Source of the DNA: Catonia carolina
Lineage: Eukaryota; Arthropoda; Insecta; Hemiptera; Achilidae
DNA length: 64,000 nt
Reading direction: 5' to 3'
Assembly (NCBI GenBank): GCA_035578175.1
Contig: JAQMRL010000006.1
Span: forward strand, 21,301,506 to 21,365,505
Shown: one piece after another, positions 1 through 13,900 of the stretch
Position numbering within the stretch: the first letter of the stretch is position 1
Layout: every line of letters starts with the position of its first letter
Program-made: the position numbers and the translations under genes
Notes under the pieces: model-generated
What the model saw: the letters and a program-made list of their open reading frames with translations, nothing else
Told to the model about the DNA's origin: nothing
The model's database searches: none

Positions 1-221
1 TTAGTTTCCAAAATTATAAAATTATCAGATACCAAATAGCTTACGTTACTCAGGAACCTCTCCATCTCAGCTTTCTAATAGTAAAAGAATTTAAAAAAAT
101 GGTTGGGTAGTTTTTGAGATTATGTTGTACAAACAAAAAATGTCACTACTACTTTAACATTTGTATACATTGAATATTTGAAAGCTTAGTTCACAGAAGC
201 TGTTGAATAAAGGTTTACAGT

Positions 222-390
222 AGGCCACCTCCATAGCGTAGTGGTAACATGCTAGCTTACCAGGCGGAGGTCCTGTTCGATTCCCAGCTAGGGTCTGGAA
301 ATTTCACAAGTTAAAACCTACCATTACATAATTCACCGTAGTTGCTAATGACCGAGCTGTTGATGTAACTTTAAATGAACAACTAAAAAA
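222..390 (+). repeat. tRNA-derived SINE, family S1
   Basis: Pol III A box in TAGCGTAGTGG and B box GTTCGATTCCC, followed by the body GGGTCTGGAAATTTCACAAG and a tail ...GCTAATGACCGAGCTGTTG. Other copies appear in the opposite orientation at 7806, 48478, 55435 and 56232. It is not a functional tRNA because no cloverleaf closes. Confidence 0.8.
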
Positions 391-1058
391 AGTTTACAGT
401 TGATATAATTAATTTATGTAGACACACATATTATGAAAATATTCAATAATAATAATAAGTAAATAATAATACATAATAATAATAATAATAATAATAATGT
501 AAAGGAAATTTTTTTATTGAAAAAATTAAAACAAATTACAGTAAAATGTTTAATATGCTCATGATTAATATGATTTCATGCTTAACACTCATTTTTATAC
601 AAACCCCTTAAAAAAAATTTCACTTATCGGAACCCCGTAATCCACTTATTGGACTGTTTCTTCTCCATTAATAAAAATTTCAACAAATAATAATCTAATA
701 TTGTAGGCCTAATTTATTTTCACTGCATTTCTATTGACAAAAAGAACAGCCTACTCTACCTTCATTCCCTAAACAGAGAAAAAATACACACCATGCTGAA
801 GGTGAATAATTTTTTAGAGCCACATAGTAGTTTTGACGATTTGCTCTAATAGAAAAACACTCAAAATTGCAAATTAATAGCAGATTACTGAGTTTAGTTG
901 TTTTAATGGTTGGATTGATCGATTTAAAACGAAATTGTTTATCTTAAGATATGCGGTCATTTAATGAAGATCAATGCTAAATTGTGGAAGAGAATGTTTC
1001 ACCCTGATTGATAAAGACTAACTGACAAATATTTCTAATGCAGGTAAGTTCAATTTAC
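391..1058. other. AT-rich spacer with (AAT)n tract
   Basis: No gene or recognisable mobile element seen. Contains an imperfect (AAT)n run at about 446-500. Confidence 0.5.
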
Positions 1059-2447
1059 CGGGTGTCCATTAAGTCTGGAAATGGCTGAATTACAGAAAAG
1101 TGAGCGTGACTAGGTGACCAGAATGACTTTAATTGCTTGTTGTACCAAAAAAACTATTCTGGGTGATATTTGAAATTTTTGTCCGCCATCTTGGATCCGC
1201 CATATTGGATTTAACTTTCTTAATTTAAATAGGATGATGGTCATATGATACATGATTTCGATCTAAAATTTCAAAATAAATTCAATGGCGAAAACCGGAA
1301 ATCGATATACTTTTTCGTTTTTGAGATATTACCATTCAACTATCCAGATCGGGGCAGAACGGCCATTCCTCCCTCCTTCGTCTTTGAGCCTACATAGACA
1401 ATTTAGGTAGCAAGTGAACGACTACACATAAGATTATTGAAAATAATAAGTTTTTTAATATCTCCACTCGTTAATAAATAGGAAATTATTGTCATTAAGA
1501 AATACGGAAAAAGAATTTAACGGCTGATTTATTGCATTATTAAACTACAGCATTTAATTTGTTACCAGTTAATACTTATTGTTTGTTATTTTTGTAAATG
1601 TTAGTGAAAAGGAACTAATTGTGCAAATGAGTTACATAATTGAAAATAAAATTACCAAATGTTTCTTGACTCAAGAGTAGTTGCTCAAAGTAGCCTCCTC
1701 CTACTTATTGACAATATGATGTAGGCTACGTGCGTAAAAACTAGTTACAGCATTACGAATGAATTCCCTTGGGATTCCAGCAGATTCATTTAGAATTCTT
1801 TGTTTGAGTTCATGCAAACTGTTTGGTTTCGTTCTGTAACTCTGTTTTTTAAGTATCCCCAAAAAAAGTAGTCTAATGGACTCAAATCAGGTGATCTCGG
1901 AGGCCATTCAATTGCTCCTTTCCTAAGTATTAACTGGTAACAAATTTAATAGATACTGTAGTTTTATAATGCAATAAATCAGCCGTTAAATTCTTTTTCC
2001 GTATTTCTTAATGACAATAATTTCCTATTTATTAACGAGTGGAGATATTAAAAAACTTATTATTTTCAATAATCTTATGTGTAGTCGTTCACTTGCTACC
2101 TAAATTGTCTATGTAGGCTTAAAGACGGAGGAGGGAGGAATGGACGTTCTGCCCCGATCTGGATAGTTGAATGGTAATATCTCAAAAACGAAAAAAGATA
2201 TCGATTTCCGGTTTTCGCCATTGAATTTATTTTGAAATTTTAGATCGAAATCATGTATCATATGACCATCATCCTATTTAAATTAAGAAAGTTAAATCCA
2301 ATATGGCGGATCCAAGATGGCGGACAAAAATTTCAAATATCACCCAGAATAGTTTTTTTGGTGCAACAAGCAATTAAAGTCATTCTGGTCACCTAGTCAC
2401 GCTCACTTTTCTGTAATTCAGCCGTTTCCAGACTTAATGGACACCCG
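1059..2447. mobile_element. Foldback-type DNA transposon with ~520 bp inverted arms
   Basis: Left arm 1059-1578 and right arm 1924-2447 are reverse complements of each other over their whole length with few mismatches; both ends read CGGGTGTCC going inward and lie next to TA. The 345 bp centre holds a transposase remnant on the minus strand (next entry). Confidence 0.85.
1680..1923 (-). pseudogene. DDE transposase C-terminal remnant inside the foldback element
   Basis: The minus strand reads WPPRSPDLSPLDYFFWGYLK then NRVTERNQTV before stops. The PPRSPDL.P.D.F.WGY.K block belongs to the DDE domain of insect Tc1/mariner-related transposases of the DUF4817 type. Only the last third of the gene survives. 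Confidence 0.7.
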
Positions 2448-2494
2448 TATATTTTTTAATTGATATCACATCAAACGCTGGTTTATAAAACTGA

Positions 2495-2786
2495 AAAACC
2501 CACCGGGTTGGTCTAGAGATAAAGTCATCGCCAAAATCAGCTGTTTAACCAGGTTCCTGGTTCAAATCCTAGTAAAGGTAGTTACTTTTATACGGATTTG
2601 AATACTAGACAGTGGTTGCCAGTGTACTTGATGGTTGGGGTTCAATTAACCATACTCTCTCAGAATTGGTTGACCTGGGTTTGTACAAGACTACGCCTCA
2701 TTTACACGTCATATACATCATCATCTCATTGGGTTGCTTATTGTTCTGAATTGAACAGATTGCAACATACACATATTAGGAATTAA
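2495..2786 (+). repeat. tRNA-like SINE, family S3
   Basis: Begins CCACCGGGTTGGTCTAGAG (A-box-like), B box GGTTCAAATCC, body through TGATGGTTGGGGTTCAATTA. Compared with the copy at 37256 it lacks the second half of the central palindrome. Confidence 0.7.
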
Positions 2787-3058
2787 AGAAAAAAACTGAA
2801 AAATGTCAAGGTAGCAAAAAGATAACACGTAAAGTGTTATTTTAAAAATATACTCTAACAATCAATGTAAGGGCACTTCTCTTTAGAGATAGATCTATTC
2901 TGCTTGTATCCTGGCTGAGACACTTTTCTTTCTAAAATGCTAATGTGGGGCTGTCCTTGAAAAATCATATCAAGTATTTACTGTATATGAAAAGCAAAGT
3001 ATTTATTTGTTTTTAAAACTTCTAATACACTAATACGTTATTATAATACTAAACTTAC

Positions 3059-3275
3059 CTGTTTTTGAAACAGATATAATAAATGCAACATATATTTATC
3101 GATTGTGTACAGTTGTATATGATTACCGACGTTATCTACATGTGCGTCATGTATAGCACCCAACAAAAATCTCAAAACTGATCTTATTTTTTGAACGCAT
3201 TGTTGACTGTCATCTAAAAGTGATTTACTGACTGGAACGTTTGCATGTTGAGTTGCATGCCCAGCTACCCACCAC
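3059..3275 (-). CDS. IARS2: IARS2 exon 13 (residues 684-756)
   Basis: Acceptor TTTAACAG, donor GTAAGT. Encodes [18 protein letters not shown] and ..[12 protein letters not shown], the start of the helical region after KMSKS. The donor shows that at least one further exon lies left of the window. Confidence 0.92.
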
Positions 3276-4860
3276 CTGTTAAATTCAGATTTTCAGAATT
3301 ATAAGAAAATTAAATAACAGAGATAAAAGTAAGTAAGTAAGTAATTACAATAAGGGCTGCTTATTGCATTTACCAATAAATGCGATCAGCCGTTTATGAT
3401 TAAATACAATAAAACTGAATCTATCATAAAATTAAATGTAGTTTTCTTCTATTTATATGATTATGTGTTGTTATTCTGCTGCTTATGATGCTCAAGGTTG
3501 TTCAGAAACATACAAACTTATCATCACCTGATACAAAGTTATAAAAGGAAGGTTGTTTTATTTGACTTAACTTAACCCTTTAAGTGCCAGCGTCCTATTA
3601 TTAGGACGTCAGCAGTTTTACCAAAAAATGCCGGCGTCTTCCTTTTATTAGTACGTTGACTAAAAAATTCATAGAATTTTTATTTTAACTCAACTTGTAA
3701 AAACAGCGTATGAAAATAATCAGTAAGAAATTGATTGATAAAATACATGTTGAGTTTTTTTATAAATGTAGGCCTAATTGATTCATATTGATTAAAAAAA
3801 CTAAAAATTGCATTTTTTATTGCGGTATTTTTATTTTTTACAATAAATAAATCTTTTTTTTTGTAATTTTTGAGTAATATGGTCTTAAAAGTGATATAAA
3901 TGAAATTGAATAACATAATTTTTAGGGTGTTTTTTTAAGTTGAAAAGGAAATTTCCACAAAAAATGACTATGTATCATTATATTTTTAAATTGTGAGAAA
4001 TGTGTTCAAAGTTAAATGTCATACAAGATCAATTCATTATGAACAAAATAAAGTCATTAAGATACCTTGAAAAAATCTGGTGTGAAACACTCACACAACT
4101 TTCTCTTGCCAATGCAAATAATTAATAATAAACCTAACATTATTAATAAAATATTAGAAATAAACAAAAACTAACCTCAAAAACATAACCATATTTTAAT
4201 CATGAGTGAATGACGCAAAATGACAATCGAACTCAGTTTGGCTTAAAAATACGGAAAATCACGCTTTCACGCTAAACTAGGCTCTGTAGAGAAAAATGCT
4301 CTAAACAAAAGTTGTAGATCTTTTAATTTTCTATAAATTTAATTATATATACTTTTGTCCTAAAATGCATACTAAGACCGAAATGTTAAAAAAATCGATT
4401 TTTCTCACGTTTTCATGAGAAAAAAAACAGAAAATCGCAAATTACCGCTAAACTAAGCGTTATACAAAAAAATGTTTGAAACAGAAGTTGTAGGTTTTTA
4501 AATTCTCTACAACTTTTATTATATAAGTTTTTGCGCTAAAATTTATATTAAAGCCGTAATCTTAAAAAAACAACGTTTTTACGTGAAAACAGCCTCACCG
4601 AGAATTTCAGCAAACATGCCGCCTACCCTATCTTGTAGAGAATAAAAAATTGAGTAAAATAGGCGATTTTAAAAAAAATCGTAGGACCAGTTTTTGAGAA
4701 AATCGCAAAAAACTGAAAAATTATACGAATAAACTACTACTTCTGGTTGACCGATTTTAATGAAAATGTTCGTGACGCGTCCGGTAGTGGTATGTAACTT
4801 AAGTTTCAAGTTCGTACGATGTTCCGTTCTTGAGATATTCTGTTCACACACAGACACACA

Positions 4861-4909
<49 letters not shown>

Positions 4910-7900
4910 CAATTGCTAAAAACATGTTTTTTGGGTTCAGGGGGTCTGAAAACGTATAGATCCGGTGAAAACTCAATTTCGAAAAATCGACATGAAAACA
5001 ATACTTTCCTTCCTATATATTCATATAGGCAAGAGAAAGTAAAAATAGCCATGTTATGGGTATATAGATGCTAGAAATCGCACACAAGTAGAATTTTTTG
5101 GTAGGAACTCAAAATATTCTCCTGGGACTGTAAGGGTTAACGAGTCGGAACAGTTGGGAGCCTAATCCTTGAGAGAAGAAGAGATATTTGTTTTAGAAGA
5201 TGTTGTTTACGTCAACAGCCGAAAGACTGGTTTGATTGAACCTCTAGAGGTTTTACTAAGTAACAACGAGAAATGAGGTGGTTTACACTTGTCTTCCTCA
5301 CTAAGTTCAAAGAGTATGCTTATCAGAATGGCAAGGCCTCCAAAAAGCATCCACTTTCCACCCTGCAAGTGACACATTCACTTCATTCACCGCAGGGTTT
5401 GGCTGTATAGTGAAATTCATTACTCTCACGAGGTGATAACTCTGATTAGTGTCTTTTACACCTCTACTTCTTTTGTTCTTAAATAGTTCAGTCATACAAT
5501 TGGCTGACTTTGTGATAAGAAACAGAACTATTTTTTTGTAGCCTTGGAACCAACAGATCGAATGGTTAATTTAACACTCCATCTGTCCGTTATGGACATT
5601 TTTGGAAGATATTACATTCATAGAAAATTTATCACAACAAATTAAGTATAAACTTATAATTAAAATTCAATACAGACCTTAAGACATCAACACCATATGG
5701 TTTATCTTTTATTTTATTGTTTCCACCATTCACAATTTCTTGTGGATTAATAACATTGCCCAATGATTTAGACATTTTATGGCCGTTACTGTCGACAGCA
5801 AAACCATGAACGAATACAGTCCTGAAAAAGATTAATTTAAAATGTAGAAATCATGAAGAGTAATTAGAATTTGGGACGAGTGAAATTACAAGATGATAAA
5901 TATTATCGGGTGTACCAGATTATGTAATACCAATACAATTTTGAAAATTACTCTTAGGCGGAGTGCACACCTATACAATACGATACGTAAGATACGATAT
6001 TTATCTTATACGATATTTATCGTATATCTTACAGCGTGCGATACGATTTTATTTGTACGATACAATCTTACAATTTCTTCAGTATATAATGAGTTCTTCA
6101 AGTGAAGAGGATGCTGTAATCTCCCGCTGGTATTTCCGTAGAAGGCGAAATAGAAGGATAAACAGAAGGTTTTGGGTTCATCCATATAATTTACACAATG
6201 CACACCACAGCTCAGCTATTGTATATAAAGAACTATCGCTGCATGAAGATAAATTCACGGAGACAAGCAGAATGAGACCTGAGAATTCTTATTTTATTTA
6301 AAATTTAGTTTCCTCCGATTTAGAGAAAAATGATACTCGGTACAGGATGGCCATCACTGCAGCCGAACAACTGTAATTTTTTAATTGGTAATGCCATAAA
6401 CATGGATATTTTTGTACCTCATTTACAAAGAATATCACAAAAACAGGACCGTCCTTCATATTGTAAAAATATAATTAATACAAATTTTAAACAATGAAAA
6501 TAAGAACACGCGATAGTATGTTTTAACAGGGGTGTCAGGGCGACTAATGTCTTAAGACATTTATCGCATAAGACAGGCCGAACATATCGTATGCTACAAA
6601 TATCTTACGATAGATGTCGCTGTATTACTGGTGTGCGGCAAGTTTTCACCAGCAATGTGTTTTGTATTGAGCAAGCAGACATTTATCACATAAGATAAAT
6701 ATCGTATAAGATAAATATCGAATCTTACGTATCGTATAGGTGTGCACTCCGCCTTATGTTGAGTTGTTAACACTACATAGCTTGTTTCTGTCTTTAATAG
6801 ACTACTTTTTTATATAATTTTTACTTTCTCTTGCCTATATGAATATATAGGAAGGAAAGTATTGTTTTCATGTCAATTTTTCGAAATCGAGTTTTCACCG
6901 GATCTACACGTTTTCAGACCCCCTGAACCCAAAAAAACATGTTTTTAGCGATTGGTCTCTGTGTGTGTGTGTGTGTGTGTATACAAAATATCTCAAGAAC
7001 GGAACTTCGTACGAACTTGAAACTTAAGTTACATACCACTACCGGACCCGACATGAACATATCAAAATTGATCAACCGGAAGTAGTAGTTTATTCGTGTA
7101 ATTTTTCACTTTTTTGCGATTTTCTCAAAAACTGGTCCTACGATTTTTTTTAAAATCGCCTTATTTACTAAATTTTTTATGCTCTACAAGATAGGGTAGG
7201 CGCCATGTTTGCTGAAATTCTTGGTCAGGCTGTTTTCACGTAAAAAAATTTGTTTTTTTAAGATTGCGGCTTTAATATGCATTTTAGCGAAAAAATGTAT
7301 ATAATAAAAGTTGTAGAGAATTTAAAATCCTACAACTTTTATTTCAAACATTTTTTTGTATAACGCTTAGTTTAGCGGTAATTAGCGATTTTCTGTTTTT
7401 TCTCATGAAAATGTGAGAAAAATCAATTTCTTTAAGATTTCGGCCTTAGTATGCATTTTACGACAAAAGTGTATATAAACAAATATATAGGAAATTAAAA
7501 GATCTACAACTTTTATTTAGTGTATTTTTCTCTACAGAGCCTAGTTTAGTGTGAAAGAGTGCTTTTCCATATTTTTAAGCCTAGTCTGATGTCGATTTTC
7601 ATTTTGCGTCTTTCACTCATGATTAAAATAAGGTTATGTTTTTTTGAGGTTAGTTTTTGTTTATTTGTAATGTTTTATTACTAATGATAGGATATATTGG
7701 TTATTATTTACATTGGCAAGAGAAAGTTGTGTGTGTTTCACACCAAATTTTTTATTATAATTTTTTAAAATAAAATTCCGACTATTTTTAATAACTTTGT
7801 TAATTTAAAGTCGCATTAACAGCTCGGTTATTAGGGATTACAGTGGGTTATGAAACTATGGGTTTTATGTAAAATTAAAAACAATATTGTAAGTTATCCA

Positions 7901-10900
7901 CGAAAGATTTAGTTAAGGGGTCGTCAGGACAAACAATTTGATTCTTCTGCAATTTTACGTATTTGAAAATTTTAATATTTCGGAATACAAACATGTAATT
8001 GCTTTTAACACATACTATTTAAAAGTTAGAGAAAAAGTAATTTTTTATACAAGAAAATCATGAGAAACATCTTAAAATCTGTGGAAAAAGTCGTTCCAGT
8101 TAGCACATTTCAGCTAAAATCAAAAATATATTGATGTTTTCAGATAGGAAATTAGAGGAATATATGGGAAAGGAAATTCCACATTAAAAAACCTTGGAAA
8201 GAGAAGAAACAGACAAAAGTATAGTAGTTAACCTGCATTACCAAACAATTTGGATTTAGTGAATTTTTTAATATTATCTGCAAATTTTTTTGTCGCTTGA
8301 TGAATAAATCCTTAAACTAATTAATTGATGTAAATAGAGATTGGCGATAACATTTTTTCCCGATCAGGACATTTCACTGGTTAATATCTGTTAAACGGGT
8401 TTCACCACTGATTTTCTCTTGAAATTTCACATCGAAATTATTTAATTAAAAAAAAGATAGATTCAATATGGCGGATGTAAATTTCGGGTACTTAAAAAAG
8501 TACATTTTTTGTATCTCTACAGATTCACATTGCTTATTCTTTGCTACATAAAACTATTTCACTAAAAATTAACCGGTTCAAAATTTTTAACACCACTGGT
8601 TTATGCTACAATGTTTAATAAACAGCTAATAAACTGACCATGCAATGAGACTAAAAACGGATACTGGTAACGCATACATGTGGCACAAAGAAATCAAAAG
8701 GGATTTACAAGAATTTGGGCTAACTCACAACAAACTAACAGAAAAATCATCCAAATACAAACAGGTTATCAAGAACTACAACCATCGGCTTACGACACAG
8801 AAAAGAGAGTATAAGAAGAGGGAATTTTCAGAAGCAGCCAACCAGAAGCATGCTCAGAACATGAGAGAATATCACGCCAAAAAGAGACTGAAAGCTTCCA
8901 AATTGACTAAAGAGGTCCATTGTGGCTAAACAAGCACTAAAAAAAAAAAAAAACAGCTTATAATGAAACAAGTAATTAAAGAGAGTTAAAATAAAAACTA
9001 GTAACGTACTTATAAGGTGGTCTGCCTTGTAAAGCAACAGAAGTCATTAGCGATGATTGAAACCATCCGGTAAACTGATCAACTCCTTCTAAATACATAT
9101 CAGCCACTTTATCTTCACCTAATACATGTGACCATGACAACCCACTATCTAACCATATATCCAGTATATCCTACAAAGAAAAGAAAAAATGATTAAGATT
9201 TTTACTTTCTCTTGCCTATATGAATACCTGTATATAGGAAGGAAAGTATTGTTTTCATGTCGATTTTTGGAAATCGAGTTTTCACCGGATCTATACGTTT
9301 TCAGACCCCCTGAACCCAAAAAACATGTTTTTAGCGATTGGTCTGTGTGTGTGTGTGTCTGTGTGTATGTGTGTGAACAGAATATCTCAAGAACGGAACA
9401 TCGTACGAACTTGAAACTTGAAACTTAAGTTACATACCACTACCGGACGCGACACAAACATTTTCATCAAAATCGGTCAACCGGAAGTAGTAGTTTATTC
9501 GTATAATTTTTCACTTTTTTGCGATTTTCTCAAAAACTGGTCCTACGATTTTTTTTAAAATCGCCTATTTTACTCAATTTTTTATTCTCTACAAGATAGG
9601 GTAGGCGCCATGTTTGCTGAAATTCTCGGTGAGGCTGTTTTCACGTAAAAAAGTTGTTTTTTTAAGATTACGGCTTTAATATAAATTTTAGCGCAAAAAC
9701 TTATATAATAAAAGTTGTAGAGAATTTAAAGTCCTACAACTTTTATTTCAAACATTTTTTTGTATAACGCTTAGTTTAGCGGTAATTTGCGATTTTCTGT
9801 TTTTTTTCTCACGAAAACGTGAGAAAAATCGAGTTTTTTAACATTTCGGTCTTAGTATGCATTTTACGACAAAAGTGTATATAATTAAATTTATAGAAAA
9901 TTAAAAGATCTACAACTTTTGTTTAGAGCATTTTTTTCTACAGAGCCTAGTTTAGCGTGAAAGCGTGATTTTCCGTATTTTTAAGCCAAACTGAGTTCGA
10001 TTGTCATTTTGCGTCATTCACTCATGATTAAAATAAGGTTATGTTTTTGAGGTTAGTTTTTGTTTATTTCTAATATTTTATTAATAATGTTAGGTTTATT
10101 ATTAATTATTTGCATTGGCAAGAGAAAGTTGTGTGAGTGTTTCACACCAGATTTTTAATTTATCATAACCTATTAAACAGTACCAGAGATTATGATAAAA
10201 AAATTTTTCTACTATGAACTGAAATTTCTATCAATATAAAAGCAAAATCCACTCATATATAATGAAATCTCCAGAACCATAAGTCCTAGAAACTAAAAAA
10301 TACCAATAGGGTTACAGTTTATTTTCCTTTTACGTAAGACTATTTTGAAATTACTGCTAATGCAGATGATAAGGATATTAGATGAAAAATTGCCAGACCT
10401 CATGGAGAATCGAATCAGCGACCCCTGGCATAGAAGGCAGTTGTGATGACCACTGCACTACACAAGGTTTTTAATACCACTTCAATCCATCTCTCGTAAG
10501 TAATTGTTACCCTTAAATCTTTTCCCATTTAATCAGAAAAATCTAATTTAACGGTAAAATAATATAAAAAACTTTTATTCAATAACTTCTGAACAAACAA
10601 AATTGAACAGAATACTGTAATAAAATGTTAAAAAGTTTAATGATTCATGATAATTAAATTGGTTACAAAACCTTAAAGTAAAAAAATGCCCATAACAGAC
10701 AGGTGGAGTTGCAGGGATAAAATAAATAGTTCTGTTTCTTATCACATGGTCAGCCAATTAAATGACTGAATCATTTAAGAACAGAAGAGGTAGAGGTGTA
10801 AAAGAGACTAATCAGAGTTATCTCCTCTGAAAGTAATGAATTTCATTATACAGCCAGACCCTATGGTGAATGAAGTGAAGGTTTTTTTTCTTTTTTTTGG

Positions 10901-13900
10901 TTTAACGTCCGACTGTTTTGCAAATTGCTGCTAATGCAGACGGTGAAGGATGAAATGAATTTTTTGTAACGTATGAAAAAATGCCATGCCCGAGTGGGAT
11001 TCGAACCCAAGACCGCGTGATGAGAGGCGAGCGCGTTACAAACATCGCCAACGCGGCCGGCAAGTGAAGGTGTCATTTGCAGAGTGAAAAATATGTGCTT
11101 TTCAGAGGGCCCGGCATGCTGATGAGCATGCTTTTCCACTCAGTGAGGAAGGCTTGGTAAACCACCTCACTCCTCATTTTACTAAGTAAAACCTCTACAG
11201 GTTCAAACCAGCCTTTCGGCTGATGACCTAAACAACAACAAAGTAAAAAAAACAAAATTAATAAATGTAAAAGCATACCAGTCCTTTCTCAATATTATCA
11301 GCACTCAAATTAAATTCTTGACGAATATTTTCAGGTAGAATCTGTGATGCAGGTAATTCCCACCAGAAATTCGGACCGTGGTTGTCCAGTAATGTACAAT
11401 AATGATCAATTAGAGCCCTGAGTGCCAAATAAATGAAAAAAGTAAATATTAATATATTCATATACTAATCAATAAGATATAACGATCAATAAATATCACT
11501 TTAATAATACATGCACCATTCCGCATGATTGCTGTTTCTAAAGCTAAATTGATACATTAAAAAAATGTGCGAATCTTTCTTATAGCATAAATAATTAATA
11601 TAATTAATATAATATAATATTAATATTATATTAATATTATATTAATATTAATATAATTAATATTAATATAATTAATATTAATATAATTAATATAATTAAT
11701 ATAATTTCAATAAAATAGCCTAAAAAACAATCCCTATACAGTCTGAATTACTAGGCAATCTGAAAATGAATTGAGGAAAGAGAGGAAAAAATAAGGAGGA
11801 TAAGAAGGAAAATAAAGAGGATAAATTATTATTAATTCAATTTTTCAATATGTGGGAAAGTAATGTGCAGAATTTATGTTAATTGTTTCCCTCTATATTT
11901 CAATATTTTATCAATGACTACTATTTTACCCATTGAGAATATATAGTTGTTTAATATACAGAATAATACTGAATTCAACCTTTAAAATTTGCTTCACTAC
12001 ACTAATATAAACCCTAAAATTGAACTTTCAGTGATTGAGTGAATGAATGGCTTGGATAAATGCACAAATAATGAATTCAAAGTATAAAATTTGAACACTG
12101 TTTTACTCACCTTACACGAACACAAGCGGACTGTATCAATGCTCAGCACACACTCACTCATCTGCGCACTGGTCGACTCACTGGAACTAGCTACGCACAT
12201 GGCAGTAGCCAGCGCCCATTAACACTCACACATTTTCGCAACTCAAGACATTCACACACAAATAAAACATTAATTAAATATTAACCATTCAGTGATGTGA
12301 ATTTTTTGTAATACAAACATACACTGAACTTTACCAGATTTTATATGAAATAGCTTACCTAGAGATTAATGGTGTTCCATCTAATTTATTGTACAAGACA
12401 GGTATAGGCACTCCCCATGACCTTTGTCTAGATATGCACCAATATGGTCGTCTTTCCAATAATGACAAAAAACTACTACTACTCTTTTCTGGTACAATTG
12501 TTACATCTTTTAACGCATCCTGGAAAAATTAAAAATGTTGTAAGAAAAATTGTGTACATACACATGTGAAGTATGTAAACTTCCACAAATACAAAAGTTA
12601 AAAAAAATTTTAAAAATTATTAATGAACAGTAAAATAAAAATATTACATGGAAAGAATATCCTGTTGGAAAATTAATTTGGTGGAGAATTTTAAAGCTCC
12701 CAAATGAAGATGATTACATCCTGACAGTGGCAAAGAGTGAACGAAAGGAGTTTCAGAAAACATAGAAATTTAAACTACAGTAGTCTCTCTCTTTATAATG
12801 ATTCTCCCTATAATAATAATCTCTATATAACGATTAAATAAACAACGATCGTTTGGTTTGCCATAACATTAATATATTTATTCTTTCTCCATACCTATAT
12901 TGGTCACTCTTTATAACGATGGTATATCAGCAGTTATATCATTGTGTTTCTATTCACTTTGTATTGTGTTTCTATATTCACTTTCTATTGTGTTTCACCA
13001 TCATGTTTCTATTCACTTTGTATCGTTTCTAAAGCATGAGTGCACTACCTGAGTAGCAAGGCCGTCGCCCGGCGTATTTTGTTTCTCGCTTGAGGAATGA
13101 TGTTTTGGCCGCTACTGTACAGTCATTTATGTACTGTACATTTGTTTTTAGGCGTGTGAAAGGTCAACATGTTTTTAAAGTGTAAAGTGCTCACCGTTGA
13201 GCAATAGAGAAAGGTTGATTCGGGCAATAGAGAAAGGTGAAAAATAAACGAATGTTGTTCGGGTGAATGGGGTTCTCCAAGTCAACTGTGGCTACAGATA
13301 CTGAAGTCACGAGACTGCCTTTTACGTATAGATGGGCTGTGAGGAAGGGAAGTGGAAATTTGACAGTGCTGCCAACCTCAACAGTGAGACACTACTTGTA
13401 CATTTCACTACCGTGCAGTTTCTACATACATTTTGTAAGCCATGGTTTATTCCGAGAAAATGTTTTCTTCTTATATACCTCATAAGAAATAAATATGACC
13501 TGTAATATTGCCTATAGCTTAATTACTCTTCTTCTTTATCTGCCCCTTCTGCCTCACAGCGTAGGGTGTGCCATTGCCTCGATCTATCCTCTCCAGACAC
13601 CTCGGTCCATCATCATAATCCTCATCTGCTGCCAGTCTTTTCCTCGAGCCTCCCCCAACCGCTCCATGTACTCTTGATAGCTCTGTCGTGGTCTGCCCCT
13701 CGGTCGGCGTCCTTCTGGTTTTGCTTCCAGGAATTGTTTTATTTTCTTCGATTCATCCGCTCTACTAGCATGTCCCAGCCACTTCAATTGTTTTTCTTCT
13801 ATCAGTGTATTCACAGGTCGTACTCCCAGGTCCCCTCTTATTGTTTCATTCCTAATTCGGTCTCTCTTATTCCTGCCCACTATTCTTCTGAGGTACCGCA

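Noticed and set aside
1..3058. Search for the C-terminal IARS2 exon
   Set aside because: No minus-strand frame resembles the anticodon-binding helical domain or the Cys motif; the stretch is foldback element and SINEs, so the rest of the gene must lie outside.
3301..3345. Short (AAGT)n run
   Set aside because: Only a few units; ordinary intronic microsatellite.
4669..5074. Open frames of 127 and 104 codons across the R1k repeat
   Set aside because: They are translations of (CA)n/(TG)n and repeat sequence, seen again in most R1k copies (for example 36420-36674, 47789-48083, 54387-54650, 57941-58156) with no conserved start.
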